Positions 25,953 through 33,558 of a stretch of 64,000 bases of DNA are shown piece after piece. Made by a program: the position numbers and the translations under genes. The stretch is taken from NCBI GenBank assembly GCA_965250205.1, contig CBDFNK010000011.1:1-64000 (forward strand), read 5' to 3'. Numbering within the stretch: the first letter of the stretch is position 1; the number at the start of each line of letters is the position of its first letter. Origin of the DNA: JAHZKN01 sp965250205. Lineage in GTDB: Bacteria; Pseudomonadota; Alphaproteobacteria; Rhizobiales; Hyphomicrobiaceae. The notes under the pieces were generated by a model. That model worked only from the letters and a program-made list of their open reading frames with translations. It had not been told where the DNA came from and did not search any database.

Positions 25953-26978
25953 TTAGGCGCTTTTTGAGCCACCAAATTTAGATTGCCAGGCCGGTGGCCC
26001 GGTCCAGTTCTCAGGCTGAGGTGCGGCGTGATAGACACCGCGCGCAATGGCACGGGCCATGACGTTTCCAGCCACGGTGCCAAGCAGGGCCAATCTGTCA
26101 GCGGGCCACGAGGCGGCACGGGGTCCGTCTGACTGGCCCGTTGCCAGGGCGAATACGGCATCCCCATCGAGCGGTGTGTGCACCGGATAGATGGCGCGCG
26201 CTAAACCCGTTTGTGCCATGACGGCCAAGCGATGAGCTTGCGTTTTGGTCAATTGAGCGTTTGTGGCGATGATACCAAGCGTGGTGTTTTCGCTTGCGGC
26301 TCCTTTAAGAGGTGTCGGATGGATCGGACGAGGCCACGGTGAGGGCGGTCCATCGCCACCAAATTCGTCATTGATTTCAAACGGAGCGGCCCAAAACGAC
26401 CCTGTATTGCCAACGGTGACGCTGCCGACCGCGTTGACCGCGACCAGCGCTCCAATCCAAATGTCATCTTCAAAGCACGCGCTGGCGCTGCCAAGCCCAC
26501 CGCGCAGATTTGCAGTTGTCGCGCCAAATCCTGCGCCCACGCTGCCCAGCCGAAATGTATCGCCTGCGTTATCACACGCCTGGCGGGCCAAGCGTTCATA
26601 GGGTGGGGAGGGCCCCCAATCTTTGTCGCCGCCATTAAGCATGTCGAACAAGATGGCTTGTGGGACGATGGGGATCGCGACGCCGGCAACCTCAAACCCG
26701 CGTTTTCGCTCTCGAAGCCAGGATTGCACCCCCGTAGCTGCCGAAAGGCCAAACGCCGAGCCGCCTGAGAGCACAAGCCCATGAATCTCTGAAACGCTCC
26801 CCTGAAGCCCAATGCAATCGCTTTCACGCGTGCCAGGACCGCCGCCGCGAATGTCAATGGCCGCGACCGCTGGTTTGTCCGGCAGCACAACGCTAACGCC
26901 TGTCAAGACGTCTGCGTCGTGGGCATTGCCGACACGAAGGCCCGCTATGTCAGTAATGAGATTTGTCGGTTTTGGCAT
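25953..26978 (-). CDS. P1 family (S58) peptidase, DmpA/L-aminopeptidase-like
   Basis: 341 aa of the DmpA family, Ntn-like enzymes that self-cleave and act as aminopeptidases or D-esterases. Seen: LITDIAGLRVGNAHD, the D-rich RGGGPGTRESD loop, SEIHGLVLSGGSAFGL, GSVGAGFGATT and the self-processing region SENTTLGIIATNA, where cleavage exposes the Ser/Thr nucleophile. No signal peptide, so probably cytoplasmic. The natural substrate is unknown. No clear Shine-Dalgarno precedes ATG. 142 bp separate it from the upstream end of purB. Confidence 0.88.
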   Translation of the reverse strand: MPKPTNLITDIAGLRVGNAHDADVLTGVSVVLPDKPAVAAIDIRGGGPGTRESDCIGLQGSVSEIHGLVLSGGSAFGLSAATGVQSWLRERKRGFEVAGVAIPIVPQAILFDMLNGGDKDWGPSPPYERLARQACDNAGDTFRLGSVGAGFGATTANLRGGLGSASACFEDDIWIGALVAVNAVGSVTVGNTGSFWAAPFEINDEFGGDGPPSPWPRPIHPTPLKGAASENTTLGIIATNAQLTKTQAHRLAVMAQTGLARAIYPVHTPLDGDAVFALATGQSDGPRAASWPADRLALLGTVAGNVMARAIARGVYHAAPQPENWTGPPAWQSKFGGSKSA

Positions 26979-27397
26979 GTTTTACATTTGACATGGGTCT
27001 AAGCGCGGTGCCAACGGGATTTCGCTGCACTGCAATATGGGCCGTGGCCGGGCTCATGCGTGCTGGAGCTCTACACGCACCTCTAATCTGGCGCATTATC
27101 AAGGCCATGGAAACGGACAAAATCAGCGATATTGAAGTTGCAGTGAAGAATGCCATGTCGTGGGACTATAAAAAGTGTGGAATTCAAACCACGCTTCACC
27201 AAGAACACAATTATGTCTCTTGAAATTCACAATGCGGGTGGCAGACTAAAATTGGTCAGATCTGGTGTTTGGCGTTTGTTAACGGGCAGCACGTAACTTG
27301 AAATATGTGTTGTTCCTCAGCGGGTTCTTAAAGTGAACTTGCGATTAGGCAAATGTGCTTCGTTGGGTCCGCGCTGGGTTCACTAGAGGATACGCTT
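26979..27397. other. 419-bp intergenic region
   Basis: Lies between the divergent S58 peptidase and small-protein genes. Frames on both strands (for example 27109-27223) lack ribosome-binding sites and protein-like character. The last 100 bp should hold the promoter of the small gene at 27398. Confidence 0.4.
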
Positions 27398-27607
27398 ATG
27401 CGAGACGATCAAGGCGATCACTTTAACGATGAAGTCGCCGCTCTTAACCAGCAGTGTGATGTGCTGGAAGATCCACGGGAATGCTATCGTTTGGTGCAAG
27501 ATCGCATTCGGCAATACGAGAATAATGGCGCGGCTGTTCCTGAAGACCTGACAATTCTTGAACGCCAACTCGAGCGTGAGTGCATGGCTCAAAGCCAGGG
27601 CCGCTAA
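27398..27607 (+). CDS. 69-aa acidic hypothetical protein
   Basis: MRDDQGDHFNDEVAALNQQ continues as an amphipathic, acidic helix-rich protein with three Cys (CDVLEDPRECYRLVQ and a final Cys near the end). No known domain recognised. AGAGGA lies 8 bases before ATG, and codon use resembles neighbouring genes, which favours a real gene over the longer frame from 27353. The spaced Cys pattern could bind a metal, but this is inference. Confidence 0.55.
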   Translation: MRDDQGDHFNDEVAALNQQCDVLEDPRECYRLVQDRIRQYENNGAAVPEDLTILERQLERECMAQSQGR

Positions 27608-27783
27608 TCCGTTTTTAGCGCACGCCACTCAAATTTTTCGTCCATTCGTTCAATCGCACGTTTTTTTTTGTGTGTTTGGCGGTGCCGAGCTTGCTTGGCG
27701 ACCCTTTGATGCCCTACCGTAAGCCCCGAGATAATCGCTTTGCGGCAGCAATCCACTGCCGTGAAGAGTTTAGGGCTTCAACA

Positions 27784-28215
27784 ATGACAAAAGAAATATT
27801 TGTTGTCGGCTATGACGGTAGTGGCACTGCAGTTGTGGATTACGCAATCAAATGCGCCGGTAAAGCCAATGCGTCGCTGCATATCGTACATGTCCTTGAG
27901 TGGTCGCCCTTCGCATTCTTGACACCTGAAGAAATAGAACAACGTCATGCCAAGCGCAGTGCAGAGCTTGAGCGCGCCGAGAGATCAGTGATGCAGCCGA
28001 TGCTTGACAGGGCTAAGGCGGCTGGCATCGAAGCATCGGGCGAAGTTCGATTTGGCGCGGCTGTCAGTATCCTATGTGACATCGCCAAATCAAAAAATGC
28101 AGAAAAAATGTTTGCTGGGCGGACAGGCGATACCCCACTCAAGGCCCGTGTGTTTGGAAGCGTGGCGATAGGACTGGCGCAGGCATCACCTGTGCCAATA
28201 GTTATCGTTCCCTAA
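27784..28215 (+). CDS. Universal stress protein (UspA family)
   Basis: 143 aa with a Rossmann-like Usp fold: VVGYDGSGTAVVDYAIKCA at the start and a C-terminal GSVAIGLAQASPVPIVIVP strand. The usual ATP motif G-2x-G-9x-G-(S/T) is only partly kept (AGRTGDTPLKARVFGS), so nucleotide binding is uncertain. The start at 27784 is preferred over 27670 as it begins the first strand. 41 bp upstream of the AGCS symporter gene and probably cotranscribed. Confidence 0.88.
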   Translation: MTKEIFVVGYDGSGTAVVDYAIKCAGKANASLHIVHVLEWSPFAFLTPEEIEQRHAKRSAELERAERSVMQPMLDRAKAAGIEASGEVRFGAAVSILCDIAKSKNAEKMFAGRTGDTPLKARVFGSVAIGLAQASPVPIVIVP

Positions 28216-28256
28216 TCCAGCAGGATCACACCTATAAATCTGAGGCAATATTCCCC

Positions 28257-29834
28257 ATGGCAATTCAAACTGGTCTACGTCACAGCGCCGCTGTGATGCT
28301 TGCAGCCCTTGCGACTTTAATTGCACGGCCAGCGTACGCAGGCTCGATTGATGAAACCATTAACTCAAACATATCAGCCATAACTAGCCCTTTTGTCTCG
28401 TTCATATTTTCACCCTTTCCTGGCACAAATTTTCCGTGGATTGTGCTGTGGCTCATAGCGGCGGCGACTGTTTTCACGCTCTACTTCGGATTTATTCAAG
28501 TGCGTGCATTCCGCCATTCTCTTGCGCTGGTGCGCGGTGATTACGACAACCCCAATGATGCAGGCGAGGTTAGTCACTTCCAAGCGCTGGCAACGGCACT
28601 GTCTGGCACGGTAGGGCTCGGCAACATTGCAGGTGTTGCAGTGGCCATATCAATAGGTGGGCCAGGTGCCACCTTCTGGATGGTCTTGGCTGGCCTGACA
28701 GGCATGGCGACCAAATTCACAGAATGCACACTTGGTGTGAAGTATCGCAACGAGTACGCCGATGGCACTGTCTCCGGCGGGCCGATGTATTACCTTTCGA
28801 AAGGTCTGGCCGAACGCGGTCTTGAAGGTCTTGGACGTATCCTTGCTGTTATTTTCGCTGTGTTCTGCATGATGGGTGCCATTGGTGCGGGCAATATGTT
28901 TCAGGCCAATCAGGTTCACGCACAGTTGGTCAATGTGACAGGCGGCACTGATATCAGCATTCTTTCTGGCAAGGGCTGGTTGACAGGTCTCATCATGGCG
29001 AGCCTCGTATTCGCAGTGATTGTCGGTGGCATCAAGTCCATTGCGCGCGTCACGGAAAAGATCGTACCGTTGATGGCGCTCATTTACCTTGCCGCCGGCC
29101 TGGTGATTTTAGTCATGCACGCAAATCTGATCCCGTGGGCGTTGGGCCAGATTATCTATGGTGCTTTTACAGAACTTGGCGTTGCAGGGGGCGTTGTGGG
29201 TGCGCTAATCCAAGGCTTTAAGCGTGCCGCATTCTCCAATGAAGCGGGCCTTGGTTCGGCAGCCATCGCCCATTCCGCCGTCCGTACCAACGAGCCCGTT
29301 ACCGAAGGGTTTGTGGCTTTGTTAGAGCCGTTCATCGATACGGTTGTGATCTGCACCATGACGGCGTTGGTGATTGTCATTACCGGCGTTTTGCAAACGG
29401 ACCCAGCAACAGGGCTTTATGTCTGGAATGCAGAAGCCGGACGCATCGCAACAGAAGGCAATTTAACAGGTGTTGAATTGACGTCAGCCGCGTTTGGATC
29501 GGTCTTTAGTTGGTTCCCGTATGTACTGGCACTGTCTGTTGTGCTGTTCGCGTTTTCAACGATGATTTCGTGGTCGTACTATGGTGTGAAGGCCTGGACC
29601 TATCTTTTTGGTGAGGAAACGGCAGGCACATTCCGCATTATCTTCTGCATCTTTATCGTCATAGGTGCGGCAATGAACTTGGGTGCTGTAATTGATTTTG
29701 CAGATGCCTCTGTGTTCGCGATGGCACTGGTGAATATTGTAGGCCTTTATCTGCTGATGCCGGTTGTCAAACGTGAATTAAACTCTTATCTCGCGCGCCT
29801 TAAGAGTGGTGAAATCAAAAAGTCCAATGCTTGA
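28257..29834 (+). CDS. AGCS family sodium:alanine/glycine symporter
   Basis: 525-aa inner-membrane protein with about 11 helices plus a putative signal-like N-terminal helix ending in PAYA. The AGCS signature is clear: GDYDNPNDAGEVSHFQALATALSGTVGLGNIAGVAVAISIGGPGATFWM, later GGIKSIARVTEKIVPLMA and RAAFSNEAGLGSAAIAHSA. Family members move alanine or glycine in with Na+. Ends shortly before a complementary-hairpin region and the convergent CDGSH gene. Confidence 0.93.
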   Translation: MAIQTGLRHSAAVMLAALATLIARPAYAGSIDETINSNISAITSPFVSFIFSPFPGTNFPWIVLWLIAAATVFTLYFGFIQVRAFRHSLALVRGDYDNPNDAGEVSHFQALATALSGTVGLGNIAGVAVAISIGGPGATFWMVLAGLTGMATKFTECTLGVKYRNEYADGTVSGGPMYYLSKGLAERGLEGLGRILAVIFAVFCMMGAIGAGNMFQANQVHAQLVNVTGGTDISILSGKGWLTGLIMASLVFAVIVGGIKSIARVTEKIVPLMALIYLAAGLVILVMHANLIPWALGQIIYGAFTELGVAGGVVGALIQGFKRAAFSNEAGLGSAAIAHSAVRTNEPVTEGFVALLEPFIDTVVICTMTALVIVITGVLQTDPATGLYVWNAEAGRIATEGNLTGVELTSAAFGSVFSWFPYVLALSVVLFAFSTMISWSYYGVKAWTYLFGEETAGTFRIIFCIFIVIGAAMNLGAVIDFADASVFAMALVNIVGLYLLMPVVKRELNSYLARLKSGEIKKSNA

Positions 29835-29846
29835 CACTAAAGAAAC

Positions 29847-29917
29847 GTCCGCCAACCGGGAGTGGTAGGCGGACGGGTTTCAGTGCGAAGTTTTGTAGCT
29901 GTGACACAGCTACAAAA
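29847..29917. terminator. Two hairpins between convergent genes (probable bidirectional terminator)
   Basis: GTCCGCC / GGCGGAC (29847-29874) is followed by a perfect 13-bp palindrome with a single-base centre (29891-29917), whose arms begin TTTTG and end CAAAA, giving a T/A-rich foot on each strand. It contains the stop of the CDGSH gene. Good placement for stopping both convergent transcripts, although no long T tail follows. Confidence 0.55.
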
Positions 29918-30152
29918 GATTGTGTGAACCATCACAGTAGGGTTCATCATCAGTGTCTTTGCAGCCGCACAGATTGAACGTGCCGGTATTTGGTGGTGAG
30001 AACTTGAGCGGTTCTATTCCGGTATCCTTATGTGCGCCATCACAAAACGGTTGGTTTTTTGAGCGGCCACAACGGCAGTATAAATACGATTTTCCTTCTT
30101 CCAAGTCGACCTGGTAGGGGCCTGTCTGGGCGACGATGGGATCTTCTGCCAT
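29910..30152 (-). CDS. CDGSH-type iron-sulfur domain protein (two motifs)
   Basis: 80 aa with two CDGSH-like motifs, CRCGRSKNQPFCDGAH and CGCKDTDDEPYCDGSH. Each gives the 3-Cys/1-His set that ligates a [2Fe-2S] cluster in mitoNEET-type proteins, so it should carry two clusters. No transmembrane segment, so probably soluble. It is short, single and convergent with the AGCS gene; its partner or role is unknown. Confidence 0.9.
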   Translation of the reverse strand: MAEDPIVAQTGPYQVDLEEGKSYLYCRCGRSKNQPFCDGAHKDTGIEPLKFSPPNTGTFNLCGCKDTDDEPYCDGSHNLL

Positions 30153-30328
30153 TAGGTGCGTCCTGTGCTAATAATACGTAAGTGGTGCGTGCCCGAGCCG
30201 AGCAGGTCGCGTCATAAGTGGAATCCTACACGGGATAAACCGGCTCGCGCAACCAACTTTCGCGATTTTGTGTACCAGTTGAGCGGCGCGTTAGGGGTGA
30301 GATTGAAGCGCCTGCTTTTTTAGTCGGG

Positions 30329-30655
30329 CTAGGCTACGACATTCAACTGGCGTTCGGCTTCTATTTTGAGGCCAGTGTCATCAATCCACGTCAGTTTGAG
30401 GCGTCCGGGTTGAGAAACCCTCATATAAAATGACATAAACGGATTTGCCGCGACGCCGGTACCAAATTCGGCATCGAAGATGCGGTTGCCATCCAGATCA
30501 GCTGTGAAGGTATGGATGATATTGCGCGGGATGGTTTTCCCTTGCGCGTCTTTTCGGTGGCCGCGTTCCATTGCATGGCGGACCAGGGCTTTGACCTCAA
30601 TGGTTTCACCGGTCTTCATCATCTCAGGCAATTTAATTCGCGGCTTTGCCGTCAT
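30329..30655 (-). CDS. soxZ: Sulfur-oxidation carrier subunit SoxZ
   Basis: 108 aa from ATG 30655 (MTAKPRIKLP): EMMKTGETIEVKALVRHAMERGHRKDAQGKTIPRNIIHTF and FNAEFGTGVAANPFMSFYMRVSQPGRLKLTWIDDTG match SoxZ, a periplasmic beta-sandwich that pairs with SoxY. The longer open frame from 30733 extends into soxY. SoxZ has no signal of its own and is exported with SoxY by the Tat route. 16 bp downstream of soxY in the same operon. Confidence 0.92.
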   Translation of the reverse strand: MTAKPRIKLPEMMKTGETIEVKALVRHAMERGHRKDAQGKTIPRNIIHTFTADLDGNRIFDAEFGTGVAANPFMSFYMRVSQPGRLKLTWIDDTGLKIEAERQLNVVA

Positions 30656-30671
30656 CCGTTTGCTCCTTGGG

Positions 30672-31169
30672 CTAGGTTTCACAGCCACCGATCGCCACTT
30701 GCACATAGCGTTTGGCAATGTAGAGGCGGTCATTAGAAGGTTCTGCGTTTGAAAGCTCAGCTATGGCCACAACATCCTGCGTTTTGGCAAGGCGCATACG
30801 GCCTGCAACGGCGGCGCGGCCAGACTGCGGCGTAAAGTTAAACCGCGCGACACGCGCGAACGGGTTTTCCGTCGACAGCAGGTGCACGCGCTTTACATAG
30901 TTATCAGGCTCCATTGGGTGGTCGACAGACAAGCGGTAGAAGACCATGTTGCCGTTCTCGATGTAGGCGTCAATTTCGAGCTTTATTTTGGCTTCAATTG
31001 GTTTTGCGTCCTGGGTCAGGGCGGCATAAGCGGATTGAAAATCATCAGACTTTTGGGCGGCGAATAGGCTCGACAGCGCCCCAGAAACTGATAATCCCAG
31101 ACCAAGGCTGCCAGCGGTGATGAGAAAATCACGCCGATTTGGCTCTATCGATTTGTGTGGTGGTTTCAT
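30672..31169 (-). CDS. soxY: Sulfur-oxidation carrier subunit SoxY
   Basis: 165 aa from ATG 31169. Twin-arginine signal (NRRDFLITAGSLGLGLSVSGALSSLF) then a beta-sandwich domain, ending in AIGGCET. The Cys of GGC is the swinging-arm residue that carries the sulfur substrate as a thioether/persulfide; the usual C-terminal GGCGG is GGCET here, an unusual tail but with the key Cys present. Together with SoxZ it is the substrate carrier of thiosulfate oxidation. No soxXA, soxB or soxCD is in the window. Confidence 0.9.
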   Translation of the reverse strand: MKPPHKSIEPNRRDFLITAGSLGLGLSVSGALSSLFAAQKSDDFQSAYAALTQDAKPIEAKIKLEIDAYIENGNMVFYRLSVDHPMEPDNYVKRVHLLSTENPFARVARFNFTPQSGRAAVAGRMRLAKTQDVVAIAELSNAEPSNDRLYIAKRYVQVAIGGCET

Positions 31170-31401
31170 CGTTCGCTTAAAAGTCACTGTCCATTTGCGT
31201 TCTAAGTTGTGGGGTCTAGATATGCGTTTCAGTGACCAAAGTTGCAATAGGTTAAGGCAAAGGCCTTCGGTTTCACTTCTTTTTCTACCACAACATTTTT
31301 TTGCAAATGAGGCGATATGAGCCCCCTCAAGGCTGTAATTAGGAAGCAAACTTGCTAAGAAGTTGCCTCACGTGGCGATTGGTTTCAATGCGAGGCTTGT
31401 A

Positions 31402-31875
31402 ATGAGCGGTATCGGACGATTGGTAAATACACTTCGTCAACCTTTTGGGGTTGGTTTTCTCATCCTCGCTGGCCTGCTGTTTTTTGCAACCACAACCTTA
31501 CCGGCACGCGCCGACAAAACGTCAGGCCCACTTCTTGATCAGTTGCCTCAGGCAACACAAGGTGAGCTTCGATTGGTGATGGTTGCTATCGACGGGTGCC
31601 TCTTCTGCATGCGGTGGGAGCAGCAGGTTGGCCACATCTATCCCAAAAGTTCTGAAGCAAAAGTGGCGCCGCTGGTGCGTGTCAGGTTTGGTTCCGAAAC
31701 GCTCGCACGATTTAAAAAAATAAAATACACGCCGACCTTTCTGGTACTCAGAGGGGCAAATGAAATCGGGCGCATCGCAGGGTATCCTGGAGCCGACCCG
31801 TTTTGGGAAGAGCTTGGCATCATTCTCAAGCAAAACGATGCCCAACCTGTTTCCCTAAAAAAGGACCAACCATGA
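31402..31875 (+). CDS. SoxS-like periplasmic thioredoxin-fold protein
   Basis: 157 aa from ATG 31402; an in-frame start also exists at 31363. A membrane-spanning signal segment (FLILAGLLFFATTTLPARA) precedes a thioredoxin-like domain with the motif DGCLFCMRWEQQVGHIYPKSSEAKVAPLVRV, the pattern of SoxS proteins which reduce SoxYZ or related disulfides. CxxC here is CLFC. Its stop overlaps the following start by four bases (ATGA), indicating translational coupling with the flavoprotein. Confidence 0.75.
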   Translation: MSGIGRLVNTLRQPFGVGFLILAGLLFFATTTLPARADKTSGPLLDQLPQATQGELRLVMVAIDGCLFCMRWEQQVGHIYPKSSEAKVAPLVRVRFGSETLARFKKIKYTPTFLVLRGANEIGRIAGYPGADPFWEELGIILKQNDAQPVSLKKDQP

Positions 31876-33179
31876 CAAAGTCGCCAAAAATTGATCGGCG
31901 CACGGCGCTCGTGGCTCTTGGAAGCGCCGGTGTCGTTGCAACGGGCCTTGCTGTTTCGCGCTTTGCGATCGCGCGCGGTGAAGCCAATGTGGTGGTGATT
32001 GGCGGTGGTCCAGCTGGAGCAACGGTTGCAGGCGATCTCAAAAGCCTGGCGCCCAACCTCAACGTAACGCTGATTGAAAAAGACAAGCGATACACGACGT
32101 GTTTTTTCTCAAACCACTATATTGCAGGCGAGCGCACCTTCGATAGCATCACCCATACCTATGCGGGACTGAGGCAGCGTGGGGTTAAGGTTCAGCACGG
32201 GACCGTGAGCCGTATCGACACAAAAAAGAAAATCGTTCATTTCGGCGTAACGCTTGACGTTGCTTATGATCTTCTTGTTGTCGCGCCTGGCATATCGCTG
32301 ACCTATGACAGTATTGAAGGCTATTCCAAAGATGCTGCAAAAGTGATGCCGCATGCGTGGCAGGGTGGTGTGCAATCCAAAATATTGCGCGCCCGATTAG
32401 AAAAAATGCCTGATGGTGGAACCGTTGTTCTCGCACCACCAAAGATGCCCTACCGCTGCCCACCGGGCCCTTATGAACGCGCTTGTCTGATTGCGCATTA
32501 TCTCAAGACCAAAAAGCCGAAGTCAAAACTCATCATTTTGGATGCAAAATTATCGTTTTCAAAACAGCCGGTTTTTGAAGAGGCGTTCCAGCGTTATTAC
32601 AAGGATATCATTGAGCTACACCTGTCCAACGACATTGACGATTTTGGTGTGTCGCGTGTCGACATCAGAACCGGCGAAGTTTATACGCCTGCCGGTTTCA
32701 CCGTAAAAGCCGACGTAGCTAACATTATTCCTAGTCAAACCGCGGGTGAGATTGCGCTGAAAACGGGTCTGGGTGAGGGCAATTGGTGTCCTGTCAAACC
32801 AGATAGTTTTCGCTCAACACGATTTGACGATGTCTATGTTTTGGGTGATGCCTCAATCGCCAAGGCGATGCCAAAATCAGCATATTCCGCACACAGCCAG
32901 GCAAAAACAGTTGTTGCTGATATTCTCGACCGGCTCGACGTCACGGACGCTGGCGATGTTCGTTTGCAAAACACGTGTTGGTCAATGTTGGCACCTAACG
33001 ATAGTGCCATTATTGGGGCCAGCTATCGTCCGGGTGAACTCAACGGCAATGAACAGTTGCTAGCTGAGGGGTCGTATGTTTCAAAGCCAGGTGAGATGGC
33101 TGAGGTCCGTCAACAAAACTATACAGATAGCGTTGCTTGGTATGAGACGCTGACGCGCGAGGTCTACGCCAAGCGCTAA
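31872..33179 (+). CDS. Flavocytochrome c sulfide dehydrogenase flavoprotein subunit (SoxF/FccB-like)
   Basis: 435 aa. Twin-arginine signal (DRRTALVALGSAGVVATG), Rossmann FAD motif VIGGGPAGATVAG near residue 42, a Cys at 77 (YTTCFFSNHY) at the family's flavin-linked position, and Cys196/Cys205 in PYRCPPGPYERAC. C-terminal FCSD domain follows (NTCWSMLAPNDSAIIGASY). Such proteins oxidise sulfide to sulfur or polysulfide in the periplasm and pass electrons to a cytochrome subunit, which is not encoded nearby. Overlaps the SoxS-like gene by 4 bases. Confidence 0.87.
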   Translation: MTKSPKIDRRTALVALGSAGVVATGLAVSRFAIARGEANVVVIGGGPAGATVAGDLKSLAPNLNVTLIEKDKRYTTCFFSNHYIAGERTFDSITHTYAGLRQRGVKVQHGTVSRIDTKKKIVHFGVTLDVAYDLLVVAPGISLTYDSIEGYSKDAAKVMPHAWQGGVQSKILRARLEKMPDGGTVVLAPPKMPYRCPPGPYERACLIAHYLKTKKPKSKLIILDAKLSFSKQPVFEEAFQRYYKDIIELHLSNDIDDFGVSRVDIRTGEVYTPAGFTVKADVANIIPSQTAGEIALKTGLGEGNWCPVKPDSFRSTRFDDVYVLGDASIAKAMPKSAYSAHSQAKTVVADILDRLDVTDAGDVRLQNTCWSMLAPNDSAIIGASYRPGELNGNEQLLAEGSYVSKPGEMAEVRQQNYTDSVAWYETLTREVYAKR

Positions 33180-33417
33180 CGGCCAAGACCACACCAACAA
33201 CAATTGGGCCTGCAACTTTTGGGTGGCGTTGGAGAGAGAAAAAGATGCCTCGGACACCAACGCCCTTCACTAAAAACAAATATGATTGCCTTAAGGAGCT
33301 GCTTTTGACGCTGAAGGGCTCGCAAGGTCTGCAAAGGACTACTATGGTTTAAGGCATTAGTAATTAGCGGCCCATGGATCACGGTAACGACTTCGCATAC
33401 GCCTGATCACACTTTAC

Positions 33418-33447
33418 GTTGACGTAAACGTCAACTTTGGATATAGT
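33418..33447 (+). promoter_or_regulatory. Sigma-70-like promoter with an overlapping LiuR/MerR-type palindromic operator
   Basis: GTTGACGT-AA-ACGTCAAC (33418-33435) is a perfect 8-bp inverted repeat with a 2-base centre. TTGACG inside it (33419-33424) serves as -35, followed 17 bases later by TATAGT (33442-33447) as -10. The palindrome matches the class of sites bound by LiuR-type MerR regulators of acyl-CoA catabolism; such a regulator is encoded at 39534. Located about 110 bp upstream of fadE. Confidence 0.75.
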
Positions 33448-33558
33448 GGAGCAAATCTGGCCGCGAGGCTAAGCGCTGGCAACAGGGCTTGGGCGCGTCG
33501 TCGTACGATTTAAACGGGTGCGGGCTAGGCTCGGGGCACCGTTGGGAGGCTTGAAGCC

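Noticed and set aside
26963..27223. 86-aa gene starting inside the S58 peptidase region
   Set aside because: Overlaps the peptidase start on the other strand, lacks a ribosome-binding site and looks non-coding.
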